Made by a program: the position numbers and the translations under genes. From Pseudomonas sp. Root71 (GTDB lineage: Bacteria; Pseudomonadota; Gammaproteobacteria; Pseudomonadales; Pseudomonadaceae), in NCBI RefSeq assembly GCF_001429045.1, contig NZ_LMHY01000007.1:54750-113116 (forward strand): a stretch of 58,367 nucleotides of DNA. Direction: 5' to 3'. The stretch's first letter is position 1. Each line of letters begins with the position of its first letter. This document shows, piece by piece, positions 1-8,195 of this stretch. A model generated the notes under the pieces. It was not told the DNA's origin, did not search any database, and worked only from the letters and a program-made list of their open reading frames with translations.

Positions 1-82
1 GAGCTTGCTCGCGATGGCGGTGGGTCAATCAATATCAATGCTGGCTGTAATGACGTCATCGCGAGCAAGCTCGCTCCCACAG
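1..82. repeat. REP doublet (family A), cut by window edge
   Basis: Two inverted copies of the GAGCTTGCTCGCGAT palindrome face each other across a spacer of about 40 bases; the outer part of the left arm is outside the window. The spacer resembles the one in the doublet at 126-216, so the two are related mobile REPIN-type units rather than random palindromes. Confidence 0.8.
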
Positions 83-125
83 GGGTTAGTGGGTGAACGC
101 AACATCTGCGAACAACCGGGATTAC

Positions 126-216
126 TGTGGGAGCGAGCTTGCTCGCGATAGCGGTAAGTCAGCCAGCATCAATGTTGAATGTGCTGGCATCATCGCGAGC
201 AGGCTCGCTCCCACAG
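126..216. repeat. REP doublet (family A)
   Basis: Left arm TGTGGGAGCGAGCTTGCTCG and right arm CGAGCAGGCTCGCTCCCACA are inverted. The right arm carries one A-to-G change. The spacer contains the CAGC-ATCAATG-TG text also found in the doublet at the window start. It lies 3' of the convergent cysteine hydrolase gene. Confidence 0.85.
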
Positions 217-231
217 GGAAACAGGGTGGGT

Positions 232-765
232 TCAGAAGTGGATGTCCTTGGCCGGGACCACATCGATCCGCGCCACGGAACCGGTGAGGTGCGCCAGGTC
301 CTTGTTGTGCTCGGCGATGATGTCTTCGGCGGTCAGGTTGCCGTTGTCGACGGTGGAATGCGCGTCGCCCGCCAGCACCACGTCGTAACCCAGTTTCAGG
401 GCCTGGCGCACGGTGGCGTTGACGCAATAGTCGGTCTGCAGGCCACAGATGACCAGGCGCTCGAAGTCCTCCTTCGGCAACAGTTTTTGCAGGTTGGTCT
501 GGTAGAACGAATCCCCGGTGGTCTTGCGTACGCGGTGGTCCTTGGGCGTGGTTTCCAGCCCGTCGGCCAGTTGCCAGCCGGCAGCCTCATGCGCCAGCGG
601 GCTGCCCGCTTCTTCGTGCTGGATCAGCACCACGGGCACGCCCGCCTTGCGCGCCCGGGCAGAAAGGTCGTTGATGGTGTTGATGACCCGTCCAATCTCG
701 AAGCACTCGTATTCACCGGAACACAAAGCCTGTTGGACGTCGATGATTAACAACGCAGTGGTCAT
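232..765 (-). CDS. Isochorismatase-family cysteine hydrolase
   Basis: A 177-residue cytoplasmic hydrolase of the isochorismatase-like superfamily, which hydrolyses amides or related bonds through a Cys-Asp-Lys triad. All three are in the expected places: Asp9 in the N-terminal strand LLIIDVQ, Lys81 after RVR, and Cys114 in CGLQTDYCVNATVRQA. The length is normal for the family. Nearest relatives by feel are nicotinamidase or peroxyureidoacrylate/YcaC-type hydrolases, but the substrate cannot be read from sequence. The gene stands alone between a REP doublet and ggt, transcribed in the same direction as ggt. Confidence 0.85.
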   Translation of the reverse strand: MTTALLIIDVQQALCSGEYECFEIGRVINTINDLSARARKAGVPVVLIQHEEAGSPLAHEAAGWQLADGLETTPKDHRVRKTTGDSFYQTNLQKLLPKEDFERLVICGLQTDYCVNATVRQALKLGYDVVLAGDAHSTVDNGNLTAEDIIAEHNKDLAHLTGSVARIDVVPAKDIHF

Positions 766-834
766 GATTTCCTTCCTTGAATTGTCGATGGATCAGGGGA
801 CGAACATAAGCCCGTCCCCCTCCGGACACAACCC

Positions 835-2562
835 TCAATAACCCAGCGACAACCCGGTGTTACGCCGTGGGTCGTTCGCCCCGTAGAAACGGTTCTTGCC
901 TACCGGCTTGCCACCCAGGGACGGCGCGCCGACCAGGATCGCCGCCAAGTGGTTGGCATCCTGTGGACCGGCGAACTTGTGGCCCCAGCTCTCGAGGATT
1001 TTCACCGTGTCCGGGCTGGTGGTGAAGGCTTCCAGGTTGGTTTCCTCCGGCAGCCACTGCTGGTGGAAACGCGGCGCATCCACCGCTTCCTGGATGTTCA
1101 TGCCGTAGTCGATCACATTGAGCATGGTCAACAAGGTCGCGGTAATGATGCGGCTGCCACCCGGAGTGCCGACCACCATCACCACTTTGCCGTCCTTGGT
1201 GACGATGGTCGGGCTCATGGACGACAGCGGCGCCTTGCCGGGCGCGATGGCGTTGGCCTCGCCCTGCACCAGGCCGTACATGTTCGGTACGCCGATCTTC
1301 GAGGTGAAGTCGTCCATTTCATCGTTGAGGATGACTCCGGTCTTGCTCGCCATCACGCCGGCACCGAACCAGTCGTTGAGGGTGTAGGTCACCGACACCG
1401 CGTTGCCCCACTTGTCGACGATGGAGTAATGGGTGGTGTTGTTGCCTTCATGGGGCGCTACACCGGGCTTGAGTTCGCTGGATATCGCGGCTTTTTGTGG
1501 CTTGATCGCGTCGCGCAGCTTGGTCGCGTAGTTTTTATCCAGCAGGTGGGCAATCGGGTTCTTCACGAAGTCCGGGTCGCCCAGGTAGCTGTTGCGGTCC
1601 ACATAGGCGTGGCGCATCGCCTCGATCTGATAGTGCATGCCCTGGGCCGAGTGGTAGCCCAGGTCCTTCATCGGATAGCCTTCGAGGATGTTCATGATCT
1701 CGCAGATCACCACGCCGCCGGAGCTCGGTGGCGGTGCGGAAACCACGTGGTAGCCACGGTAGTCACACTCGATGGGCGCCAGTTCACGGGTCTTGTATTT
1801 GTCGAGGTCGGCCTGGGTGATGATGCCCTTGTTGGCCTGGCTAGAGGTGACGATGGCGTCCGCCACCCAACCTTTATAGAAACCGTCGGCGCCTTTCTCG
1901 GAGATCTCCCGCAAGGTCTTGCTCAGGTCCTTTTGCACCAGTTTCTGGCCGACCTGCATCGGCTCGCCTTTGCTCAGGAAGATCGCGCCGGAATCCTTGA
2001 TGTCCTTCTTGAACATGTCGGTGGCGTAGTCCAGCAGATCGACATCCCCCTGCTCCAGCACGAAACCGTCTTCGGCCAGCTTGATGGCCGGGGCGATGAT
2101 TTCCTTGCGCGGCTTGGTGCCGTACTTGGACAGCGCCAGTTCCATGCCCGACACGGTGCCCGGCACGCCCACGGCCAGGTGGCCACGGGTACTCAGGTCG
2201 GGAACGACGTTGCCCTCCTTGTCCAGGTACATGTTGGCGGTAGCGGCCAGCGGCGCTTTTTCACGGAAGTCGAGGAAGGTCTTGCGTCCGTCCGCCAGTT
2301 GAATGGTCATGAAACCACCGCCGCCGAGGTTGCCTGCCGCGGGGTACACCACCGCCAGCGCATAGCCGACCGCGACCGCCGCATCCACGGCGTTGCCGCC
2401 GTTCTTGAGCACATCCACGCCCACATGGCTGGCCAGGTGCTGGGCCGTGACCACCATGCCGTTTTCCCCGGTAGCCGGGGCCACCGAGGCGGCATGGGCG
2501 GTCAGGCAGCTGAGCGCCAACGAGGTCGCAATCAGCGATTTGGCAAAAGGTTCGTACTTCAT
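835..2562 (-). CDS. ggt: Gamma-glutamyltransferase / glutathione hydrolase precursor
   Basis: A 575-residue periplasmic Ntn-hydrolase that cleaves glutathione and transfers gamma-glutamyl groups. It begins with a signal peptide (about 24 residues, ending LTAHAA). The proenzyme cuts itself before Thr376 in the motif NNTTHYSIVD, giving large and small subunits. The small subunit keeps SPTIV and the oxyanion-region VGTPGGSRI. I chose the start MKYEPF because it is followed directly by the signal peptide and preceded by GAAGAGA; an upstream in-frame start would add 18 residues without improving the signal. Downstream is the cysteine hydrolase on the same strand. Confidence 0.95.
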   Translation of the reverse strand: MKYEPFAKSLIATSLALSCLTAHAASVAPATGENGMVVTAQHLASHVGVDVLKNGGNAVDAAVAVGYALAVVYPAAGNLGGGGFMTIQLADGRKTFLDFREKAPLAATANMYLDKEGNVVPDLSTRGHLAVGVPGTVSGMELALSKYGTKPRKEIIAPAIKLAEDGFVLEQGDVDLLDYATDMFKKDIKDSGAIFLSKGEPMQVGQKLVQKDLSKTLREISEKGADGFYKGWVADAIVTSSQANKGIITQADLDKYKTRELAPIECDYRGYHVVSAPPPSSGGVVICEIMNILEGYPMKDLGYHSAQGMHYQIEAMRHAYVDRNSYLGDPDFVKNPIAHLLDKNYATKLRDAIKPQKAAISSELKPGVAPHEGNNTTHYSIVDKWGNAVSVTYTLNDWFGAGVMASKTGVILNDEMDDFTSKIGVPNMYGLVQGEANAIAPGKAPLSSMSPTIVTKDGKVVMVVGTPGGSRIITATLLTMLNVIDYGMNIQEAVDAPRFHQQWLPEETNLEAFTTSPDTVKILESWGHKFAGPQDANHLAAILVGAPSLGGKPVGKNRFYGANDPRRNTGLSLGY

Positions 2563-2698
2563 GAGTCGGTCTCTTCTTGTCATTAAACAGGGGAACGTTT
2601 CAAAAGCCGTAGCCAAGTATGGTCGGGATTACGTATTGCGCCTCCCCGTCGAGGCAGTATCCTTAACACCTGTTCAGCAATTTTGCGCGAGCCCTGGC

Positions 2699-3211
2699 AT
2701 GACCTATACCTGCACCACCGTGGATTCACCCGTGGGCCAGTTGAAGCTGGTCGCGAACGGTTCACGACTGGCGGCCATCCTCTGGGAAAACGACAAACCC
2801 GGGCGAGTGCGCCTGGGGCCGATGAGCGAAGCGCCGGACAACCCGATCCTGGTGCGCACGGCTGCGCAGTTGCGCGAGTATTTTTCCGGCAGTCGCGATC
2901 GCTTCGAACTGGAGCTGGATTTTGCCGGTACGCAATTCCAGAAGAAGGTCTGGGCGGCGCTGCTGACCATCCCGTTCGGCGAGACCCGCAGCTACAGCCA
3001 GATCGCCGAACAGATCGGCAACCCGGCGGCGGTCAGGGCAGTGGGTGCGGCGAATGGCAAGAACCCGATTTCGATCGTGGCGCCCTGTCATCGGGTGATA
3101 GGCGCGTCGGGCAAGCTCACCGGGTTTGCCGGCGGGCTTGAGGCGAAGGCGTTGTTGCTCACACTTGAAGGTGGGCAAAGGCCTGGCACCGCACGGTTCC
3201 CAGGCTTTTGA
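2699..3211 (+). CDS. ogt: Methylated-DNA-protein cysteine methyltransferase
   Basis: A 170-residue suicide DNA-repair protein that takes the alkyl group from O6-alkylguanine (or O4-alkylthymine) in DNA. The acceptor is Cys130 in PCHRVIG. The helix-turn-helix with the arginine finger (SYSQIAEQIG...AVRAVGAANGKNP) precedes it. The N-terminal RNase-H-like domain starts MTYTCTTVDSPVGQLKL. The open frame extends upstream to about 2393 over ggt, but the family length and the conserved N terminus fix the start at 2699. The gene is divergent from ggt and is followed immediately by a REP doublet. It could equally be named ada-C-like; ogt is the better fit by length. Confidence 0.92.
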   Translation: MTYTCTTVDSPVGQLKLVANGSRLAAILWENDKPGRVRLGPMSEAPDNPILVRTAAQLREYFSGSRDRFELELDFAGTQFQKKVWAALLTIPFGETRSYSQIAEQIGNPAAVRAVGAANGKNPISIVAPCHRVIGASGKLTGFAGGLEAKALLLTLEGGQRPGTARFPGF

Positions 3212-3215
3212 TCTT

Positions 3216-3298
3216 GTAGGAGCTGCCGCAGGCTGCGATCTTTTGACTGTGCTTTTCAAAAGCAAGATCAAAAGATCGCAGCCTGCGGCAGCTCCTAC
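3216..3298. repeat. REP doublet (family B)
   Basis: Two inverted arms of the form TGTAGGAGCTGCCGCAGGCT followed by GCGATCTTTTGA flank a short AT-rich spacer. It lies between two convergent genes (ogt and the NUDIX gene) where it could also work as a transcript-end hairpin. Confidence 0.88.
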
Positions 3299-3310
3299 GG
3301 GAGATTGCGT

Positions 3311-3898
3311 TTAATTGAAGAGGTTTTTCATCGCCGCATACTGCAACAACATGATGGTCTTTGCATCGCAGATTTCGCCGCGGTAAAACGCTTCGAGCGC
3401 GTCGTCGAACGCCCACTCCAGCACTTCCAGTTCTTCGGTTTCCGACTCCAGGCCGCCACCGTCGCTGACTTTCGACTTCGCATCGTATTCGGCAATGAAG
3501 AAGTGCAGTTTTTCCGTCACCGACCCGGGGCTCATGTATGCCTCGAAGACCTTCTGCACATGGTGCACACGGTAACCCGTCTCTTCCTCGGCCTCATCGC
3601 GGATGCGGTCTTCAGGCGCCGCGCCTTCCAGCAGGCCCGCCGCGACTTCGATCAACAGCCCATCGTGACCGTTGACGAACACCGGCAAGCGAAATTGCCG
3701 GGTCAGTACCACGGTTTTATTTTCGCGGTTGTACAGGAGAATCGCCGCGCCATTGCCTCGGTCGTAGACCTCGCGGACCTGGCGTTGCCATTCGCCGTTG
3801 TTGCGTTGGTAATCGAAGGTGATTTTCTTGAGCAGGTACCAGTCGTGGGACAACACCTGAGACTCCAGGATATTGACCCGCTCGGCCGTGTTCGACAT
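3311..3898 (-). CDS. nudK: NUDIX pyrophosphatase, GDP-mannose type (NudK-like)
   Basis: A 195-residue NUDIX hydrolase. The NUDIX box runs from about residue 88 (GLLEGAAPEDRIRDEAEEET) to Tyr109 and has the EEETG core, with Asp at the usual Arg position, as tolerated in the GDP-mannose/ADP-ribose branch. The long N-terminal strand region (ILESQVLSHDWYLLKK) and the dimer-type layout match GDP-mannose pyrophosphatase NudK. The start MSNTAERVNI was chosen over an upstream one because it aligns with the family N terminus. It is a single gene. ADP-ribose or another nucleoside diphosphate sugar remains possible as substrate. Confidence 0.85.
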   Translation of the reverse strand: MSNTAERVNILESQVLSHDWYLLKKITFDYQRNNGEWQRQVREVYDRGNGAAILLYNRENKTVVLTRQFRLPVFVNGHDGLLIEVAAGLLEGAAPEDRIRDEAEEETGYRVHHVQKVFEAYMSPGSVTEKLHFFIAEYDAKSKVSDGGGLESETEELEVLEWAFDDALEAFYRGEICDAKTIMLLQYAAMKNLFN

Positions 3899-3963
3899 GA
3901 CAACGCGTCCTGTTATTTGTCTGAGGGTCCACATGTTAAGTGAAAACGCACAGCCTTTCCCCC

Positions 3964-4401
3964 TCAGTCAAGTTGCGCCTTGTACTCCTTCTCGTATTGT
4001 CCGGCCAACGACTCTTTCTGTTTGTCGTCGAGCAGTTTGCCAGCCATCTGGAAGAACTTCTGCTCTTCTTCCTCAAGGTGGTGATGCACCTTCTCCGAGA
4101 GTTTCTTCGCGGTCACGAGCCAAGCCGGACTGGACATCTCGGTGTCATCCAGCGCCTCCATCATTTCGTCCATTTCGTGATGTTCGGCGATGCCATGACG
4201 ACTGAGGTCGACACCGTTGTCGAACTCCATCAACGGGATGTAGAAATACCGCTCTTCGGCCGTGGCGTGAGCTTGCAATTCAGACTTGAGTTGCTTGTAG
4301 GCCTCGACGCGTTCGGGGCTGTCGCCGCTGGTGTGGATCAGGGCTTTGGCGTAAGTACGTTGACGTTCATGGCTTTCGCGCAGGGCTTCGAAGATATTCA
4401 C
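3964..4401 (-). CDS. Hemerythrin-like HHE domain protein
   Basis: A 145-residue four-helix-bundle protein. Metal ligands of a di-iron hemerythrin site are visible: His11 (ESHERQ), His45 and Glu49 (AHATAEE), His74/His75/Glu76 (AEHHEMDEM) and His106-108 with Glu111 (KVHHHLEEEE). Proteins of this kind bind oxygen or nitric oxide or act in iron and redox stress. Which applies here cannot be said. The gene lies downstream of, and divergent from, the acetyltransferase gene at 4548, and it has its own start with MNIFEAL. Confidence 0.88.
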   Translation of the reverse strand: MNIFEALRESHERQRTYAKALIHTSGDSPERVEAYKQLKSELQAHATAEERYFYIPLMEFDNGVDLSRHGIAEHHEMDEMMEALDDTEMSSPAWLVTAKKLSEKVHHHLEEEEQKFFQMAGKLLDDKQKESLAGQYEKEYKAQLD

Positions 4402-4547
4402 GGCGTGTCCTCATCGGTCGCACTCTGGAATGACGCGTACTAATGAGTGACATCTGCGCGCAGGCGACGGTTCAACCTGCTTTGTGCTGATGGAACATTG
4501 GCGGCGACCACGCTAGGCTGCGGTTTCACTGCCATAAGGATATAGCC

Positions 4548-4973
4548 ATGAACCTGCGTATCGAATTGTCGCAAAACCCCACGGATGAACAACGCCAGGC
4601 CATCCTCAAACCCTTGCGCGCCTACAATGGCTCGAGGGCCGAAGGTAACGTGCCCGAGCACATCGCCTTGCTGGTGCGCGACGACAACGACGAGATCCTC
4701 GGTGGCCTGCATGGCCGATTGTTTTACCAGTGGCTGTACATCGACTTGCTGGTGGTGCCGGAACAGGCGCGGGGACAGGGCCTGGGTTCGAAACTGATGC
4801 AGATGGCCGAAGACCTGGCGCGGGAACGGCGTTGCGTCGGGCTGTGGCTCGACACCTTTGAATTCCAGGCGCCTGGGTTCTACAAGAAATGCGGCTACAG
4901 CGAGATCGGGCACATTGCCGATTACCCGCCGGGCCACAAGCACTTCTTCTTCCAGAAGCGCCTGAGCTACTGA
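4548..4973 (+). CDS. GNAT-family N-acetyltransferase
   Basis: A 141-residue acetyl-CoA-dependent acetyltransferase. The acetyl-CoA pyrophosphate loop is QARGQGLGSKL (about residues 73-83), preceded by the strand YIDLLVVPE and followed by the C-terminal GFYKKCGYSEIG motif. Length and layout are those of small single-domain GNAT proteins. The acceptor substrate is unknown. An AAGGATA ribosome-binding site lies ahead of the start. The gene stands alone and ends just before a REP doublet. Confidence 0.88.
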   Translation: MNLRIELSQNPTDEQRQAILKPLRAYNGSRAEGNVPEHIALLVRDDNDEILGGLHGRLFYQWLYIDLLVVPEQARGQGLGSKLMQMAEDLARERRCVGLWLDTFEFQAPGFYKKCGYSEIGHIADYPPGHKHFFFQKRLSY

Positions 4974-4989
4974 TCAAAACAAAAACCAA

Positions 4990-5095
4990 TGTGGGAGCGG
5001 CGGCGCGGCGATCCGGCTTGCTCACGAAAGCGGTGGGTCAGTCGACATCAATACTGACTGACCAGTCGCCTTCGCGAGCAAGCCCGCTCCCACAA
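4990..5095. repeat. REP doublet (family A, diverged)
   Basis: Left arm TGTGGGAGCGG...GGCTTGCTCACGAAAGCGG carries extra bases (CGGCGCGGCGATC) compared with the other family A copies. The right arm CGCGAGCAAGCCCGCTCCCA is normal. The spacer has the GGTCAGTCGACAT text also seen at 15181-15286, so these two belong to one sublineage. Confidence 0.78.
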
Positions 5096-5117
5096 GGGAC
5101 TTGCGTTAGCCTTCAAA

Positions 5118-5468
5118 TCACAGGCAAGTCGCCAACGCCGCCAACCGGCGCTTGGCCACGAAATCGTCTTTCTGTGCGTAGTAGCTCAACACCGTGCCCG
5201 AGGCATCGGTGGTCACATCGACGAAGGACTCCGCCGAACGGGTGTAAACGGTCGTGCCGCCCTTCTCCCCCGGTTGCAGATAGGCAGCGGCATCGACGCC
5301 GAACACGGCTTCGTCCTGCCAGGAAAACTGCACGCACTGGGCGACGTCTTTTCCCGGTTTTTCCGAGTTCAGGGTCTTGTACGGGGCCTTGGTGCGGGCC
5401 TCGTTCATTGCCGAGCCGGCGCATCCGGCCAGCAACGTCACGGCCAGCGCCACCATCAGAATTCGCAT
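5118..5468 (-). CDS. Small lipoprotein of unknown function
   Basis: A 116-residue exported protein. The first 20 residues are a lipoprotein signal with lipobox LLAGCA, so the mature protein starts at the Cys and is membrane-anchored (the +2 residue is Ala, which favours the outer membrane by the usual rule). The mature part of about 100 residues has an even mix of charged and polar residues and two further Cys (one in VAQCVQF, one near the end in ATCL) that could form a disulfide. I recognise no domain. A GTG three codons upstream is an alternative start and would not change the signal peptide. Confidence 0.72.
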   Translation of the reverse strand: MRILMVALAVTLLAGCAGSAMNEARTKAPYKTLNSEKPGKDVAQCVQFSWQDEAVFGVDAAAYLQPGEKGGTTVYTRSAESFVDVTTDASGTVLSYYAQKDDFVAKRRLAALATCL

Positions 5469-5616
5469 TGCATTCACTCATCGGGAAAAAGCGGACTTTA
5501 TCACCCCGGCAGCCCGTATCGTTCTGCTTTACTGCATTTATACCGCGACAGCACGCAACGATTCGCGCACCCTGTCGCGCCAATAACGCTCCATCGCACC
5601 CCTGACTGGAAACCTG

Positions 5617-5865
5617 ATGACACCTAATGCCGAGTTCTACAAACCGAGCACTGAATATGCTGACAAGCTGATCAGCCAGATCGGTCAAACGCCTTCCTGG
5701 ATTGCCAAGCGAATCGGCGTCACCGACAAGCGGATTCGCTACATCCTCGATGGCGAAAGAACCGTCAAAGGCGAAACCACGCCGATCCAGATGACCTACA
5801 CCGAACAGTTTGCCCTCGAATGCCTGGCGGCAGCGGCCAAGGCTGGCAAGAAGCAATCCTCGTAA
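5617..5865 (+). CDS. Small putative helix-turn-helix protein
   Basis: An 82-residue protein. Residues about 27-45 (SWIAKRIGVTDKRIRYILDG) read like a Cro/XRE-style helix-turn-helix, where the second helix would contact DNA. I recognise no other domain. A basic tail (KAGKKQSS) ends the protein. It starts 20 bases ahead of a second small gene at 5886 and the two may be one transcript. DNA binding is an inference from the local pattern only. Confidence 0.7.
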   Translation: MTPNAEFYKPSTEYADKLISQIGQTPSWIAKRIGVTDKRIRYILDGERTVKGETTPIQMTYTEQFALECLAAAAKAGKKQSS

Positions 5866-5885
5866 TCCGTTCTCAAGGAGCGACC

Positions 5886-6215
5886 ATGGCGGCAACCGAA
5901 CTGCAGCATGAGCAAGCACTCAAGAGGTTTCTCGATGAGCGCCCCGAGTTGCGCGAAGAACTCGACCACCTCAACCCGCTGTTGGCTCAGGCCAAGGGTG
6001 AATCGGCGGCTCAGTATCGCGAGGAACGGCTGCACGAAGCGTTTGAAGCCGAAGCAGAACGCCAGCAGTTGTTCGCCTGGGAATTGACGTTGCAGTTAAC
6101 CACCACCACACCCCAGGAGTACGAAGCGCAGCGCCTGGAAGTGCACCGGGAAGTAGCGGAAATGGCCGGCATGGACTGGCTGGAATATTGCGAGTTGAAT
6201 GGGATAAAACCCTAA
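5886..6215 (+). CDS. Small conserved-type hypothetical protein
   Basis: A 109-residue, mostly helical and acidic protein with heptad-like Leu/Glu stretches in its first half (ERPELREELDHLNPLLAQ) and a C-terminal MAGMDWLEYCELNGIKP. I recognise no family. The start was chosen at ATGGCGGCA because AAGGAGCGACC, a strong ribosome-binding site, precedes it. An earlier in-frame start would overlap the upstream gene. The two small genes 5617 and 5886 are probably cotranscribed. Confidence 0.72.
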   Translation: MAATELQHEQALKRFLDERPELREELDHLNPLLAQAKGESAAQYREERLHEAFEAEAERQQLFAWELTLQLTTTTPQEYEAQRLEVHREVAEMAGMDWLEYCELNGIKP

Positions 6216-6240
6216 GCACTGTTCAAGGATACCGTCGCCG

Positions 6241-6945
6241 ATGCTACCCAACACCGCCAGGACCCACGCCAGCCCCGGTCACTTGCACACGCAGAAATGG
6301 CGCGGACGCATAGGCCTGAGCCTGGTGGCCATGCTCTCGGTGCTCGCCGGCATGACCGACGCCATCGGCTTCATGGCCAGCGGCGACTTCGTCTCGTTCA
6401 TGAGTGGCAATACCACCCGGATGGCGGTCGCCATCAGTGCTGGCGACCTTGGGTTGACCCTGCGCCTGATGATCCTCGTCGCCACCTTCATCGTCGGTAA
6501 CGCGCTGGGCATTATCGTCAGCCGCCTAGGCAGACGCCGGGCCCTGCCCTTGTTGCTGTGCATTACCGCCCTGCTGTGCGCCGCCGCAGCCTGGCCTTAT
6601 GACGAGCAACTGCCGGCCCTGCTGGCCGCGATCATCGCAATGGGCATGCTCAACGCCGCGGTGGAAGAAGTGAACGGCCTGCCGGTTGGCCTGACTTACG
6701 TCACCGGCGCCCTGTCGCGTTTCGGCCGCGGGCTGGGCCGCTGGATGCTCGGCGAGCGCCGTAACGGCTGGCGCGTGCAACTGATCCCCTGGACCGGCAT
6801 GTTCGCCGGCGCGGTACTCGGTGCCGTGCTGGAACATCACCTGGGGCTCAAGGCGTTGTATGCCAGCGGCCTGCTGGCTGCCGGGCTCGCGGTGTTGTCG
6901 TTGAAGATCCCGCGGCGCTGGCAGTTGGGGTATATGCCGCGCTGA
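6241..6945 (+). CDS. DUF1275 (YoaK-type) integral membrane protein
   Basis: A 234-residue inner-membrane protein with about six hydrophobic segments, for example LVAMLSVLAGMTDAIGF near residues 28-44 and the MSGNTTRMAV segment that marks the DUF1275/YoaK family. Near the C terminus LIPWTGMFAGAVLGAVLEHH gives another membrane segment. Family function is not established. It follows the two small genes with only 25 bases between and may be in the same transcript. It ends before a REP pair. Confidence 0.85.
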   Translation: MLPNTARTHASPGHLHTQKWRGRIGLSLVAMLSVLAGMTDAIGFMASGDFVSFMSGNTTRMAVAISAGDLGLTLRLMILVATFIVGNALGIIVSRLGRRRALPLLLCITALLCAAAAWPYDEQLPALLAAIIAMGMLNAAVEEVNGLPVGLTYVTGALSRFGRGLGRWMLGERRNGWRVQLIPWTGMFAGAVLGAVLEHHLGLKALYASGLLAAGLAVLSLKIPRRWQLGYMPR

Positions 6946-6970
6946 GCTTGGCGGTGCCTATGCGGCCCTC

Positions 6971-7065
6971 ATCGCGAGCAAGCTCGCTCCCACAGGGGAT
7001 CGGTGTCGAATACAAAATTGAAATCCACCACGAAACAATTGTGGGAGCGAGCTTGCTCGCGATGG
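6971..7065. repeat. REP pair (family A, tail-out orientation)
   Basis: ATCGCGAGCAAGCTCGCTCC is followed about 45 bases later by TGTGGGAGCGAGCTTGCTCG. The arms are in the reverse order compared with the doublets at 1-82 and 15181-15286, so the spacer here is a different sequence. This may be two adjacent singlets or an inverted REPIN. Confidence 0.78.
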
Positions 7066-7145
7066 GGCCAGAATAGACAACATCGATTTAGCTGCCCCGC
7101 CGATAAAGCTTTATCATGGCCGCAGTTTCGCTGATCGAGTGCACC

Positions 7146-7538
7146 ATGAAGTTCGCCATCGCCGTATTTTCCGCCGCCCATGCGCCCTCCTCGCGCCGCG
7201 CCCTGTTGTTCGCCCAAGCCGCGCTGGCCGGCAGGCACGAGATTGTCCGGCTGTTTTTCTATCAGGACGGCGTCTACAACGCGTCCGCCAGCGTGGTCAC
7301 GCCCCAGGATGAATTGGACTTGCCCAGGCAATGGCACGCCTTTGTCAGCGACCATCAACTCGATGGCGTGGTATGCATCGCCGCTGCCCTGCGTCGTGGC
7401 GTGTTGAACGAGGAAGAAGCCCGGCGCTATCAGCGCGAGGCGGTTGCCGTCGGCGCGCCGTGGGAATTGTCCGGCCTCGGCCAGTTGCATGACGCCGCGC
7501 AGGATGCCGACCGTCTGATCTGTTTCGGAGGCGCATGA
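7146..7538 (+). CDS. tusD: Sulfurtransferase complex subunit TusD
   Basis: A 130-residue DsrE-like subunit of the TusBCD complex, which takes persulfide sulfur from TusA and passes it to TusE for 2-thiolation of wobble uridine (mnm5s2U) in tRNA. The sulfur-carrying Cys77 sits in LDGVVCIAAALRRG, matching the catalytic Cys of the family. The start MKFAIAVFS is the conserved N terminus; an earlier in-frame ATG adds ten residues without support. First gene of the tusDCBE operon. mnmA, the enzyme that uses this sulfur, is at 29602 in the same window. Confidence 0.92.
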   Translation: MKFAIAVFSAAHAPSSRRALLFAQAALAGRHEIVRLFFYQDGVYNASASVVTPQDELDLPRQWHAFVSDHQLDGVVCIAAALRRGVLNEEEARRYQREAVAVGAPWELSGLGQLHDAAQDADRLICFGGA

Positions 7539-7539
7539 C

Positions 7540-7902
7540 ATGGCCAAATCCATATTGATCATCAGCCGCCAGTCGCCCTGGTCCGGCCCGGGCGCGCGGG
7601 AAGCGCTGGATATCGTGCTGGCCGGGGGCGCCTTCGACCTGCCGATCGGCCTGCTGTTTCTCGATGACGGCGTGTTCCAGCTGGCCGTCAGCCAGGACGC
7701 CAAGGCCCTGCAACAGAAAGACCTGAGCGCCAACCTGCAAGCCCTGCCGATGTTCGGTGTCGAGGAATTGTTTGCCTGCGGCGACAGCATTACCCAGCGC
7801 GGCCTGGACCCGAGCGGCCTGTCACTGCAAGAAGCCCAGGTGTTGGCCGCCCACGAAATCACCGCCCTCATTGACCGTTACGACCAGGTGATCACCCTCT
7901 GA
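7540..7902 (+). CDS. tusC: Sulfurtransferase complex subunit TusC
   Basis: A 120-residue DsrF-like subunit of the TusBCD hexamer. Typical features are the N-terminal strand KSILIISRQSPW, the GAREALDIVLAGGAFD helix, the FLDDGVFQL segment and the C-terminal VLAAHEITALIDRYDQVITL. It starts one base after the tusD stop and its own stop overlaps the tusB start, so translation is coupled. TusC has a structural role beside TusD. Confidence 0.92.
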   Translation: MAKSILIISRQSPWSGPGAREALDIVLAGGAFDLPIGLLFLDDGVFQLAVSQDAKALQQKDLSANLQALPMFGVEELFACGDSITQRGLDPSGLSLQEAQVLAAHEITALIDRYDQVITL

Positions 7903-8195
7903 TGTCGACTTTGCATGTGTTGTCTCATTCCCCGTTCGGCGACGAACGCCTGACCAGTTGCCTGCGCGTGATCGGCGCCAACGACGGGTTGCTGTTGTCC
8001 GGTGATGCCGCCTACGCGTTGCAGCCAGGCACCGCGCCGTTCACGGCGCTCAGCGCACGCGGCCTGAAGCTGTTCGTGCTGGCTGAAGATGCCCAGGCCC
8101 GTGCGCTTGCGGTTCCAGACTGGGCCAAAGCTATCGATTACCCGGCCTTCGTCGAACTGTCGATCCACTACGACAAGGTCAACAGTTGGCTATGA
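7902..8195 (+). CDS. tusB: Sulfurtransferase complex subunit TusB
   Basis: A 97-residue DsrH-like subunit of the TusBCD complex, starting MSTLHVLSHSPFGDERL and carrying the GDAAYAL segment typical of DsrH/TusB. Start and stop overlap tusC and tusE by one and four bases, so the operon is tightly coupled. Confidence 0.9.
   Translation: MSTLHVLSHSPFGDERLTSCLRVIGANDGLLLSGDAAYALQPGTAPFTALSARGLKLFVLAEDAQARALAVPDWAKAIDYPAFVELSIHYDKVNSWL

Noticed and set aside
949..2586. Long plus-strand open frame opposite ggt (545 codons)
   Set aside because: Shadow frame caused by high GC; ggt on the minus strand has signal peptide, catalytic Thr and family length.
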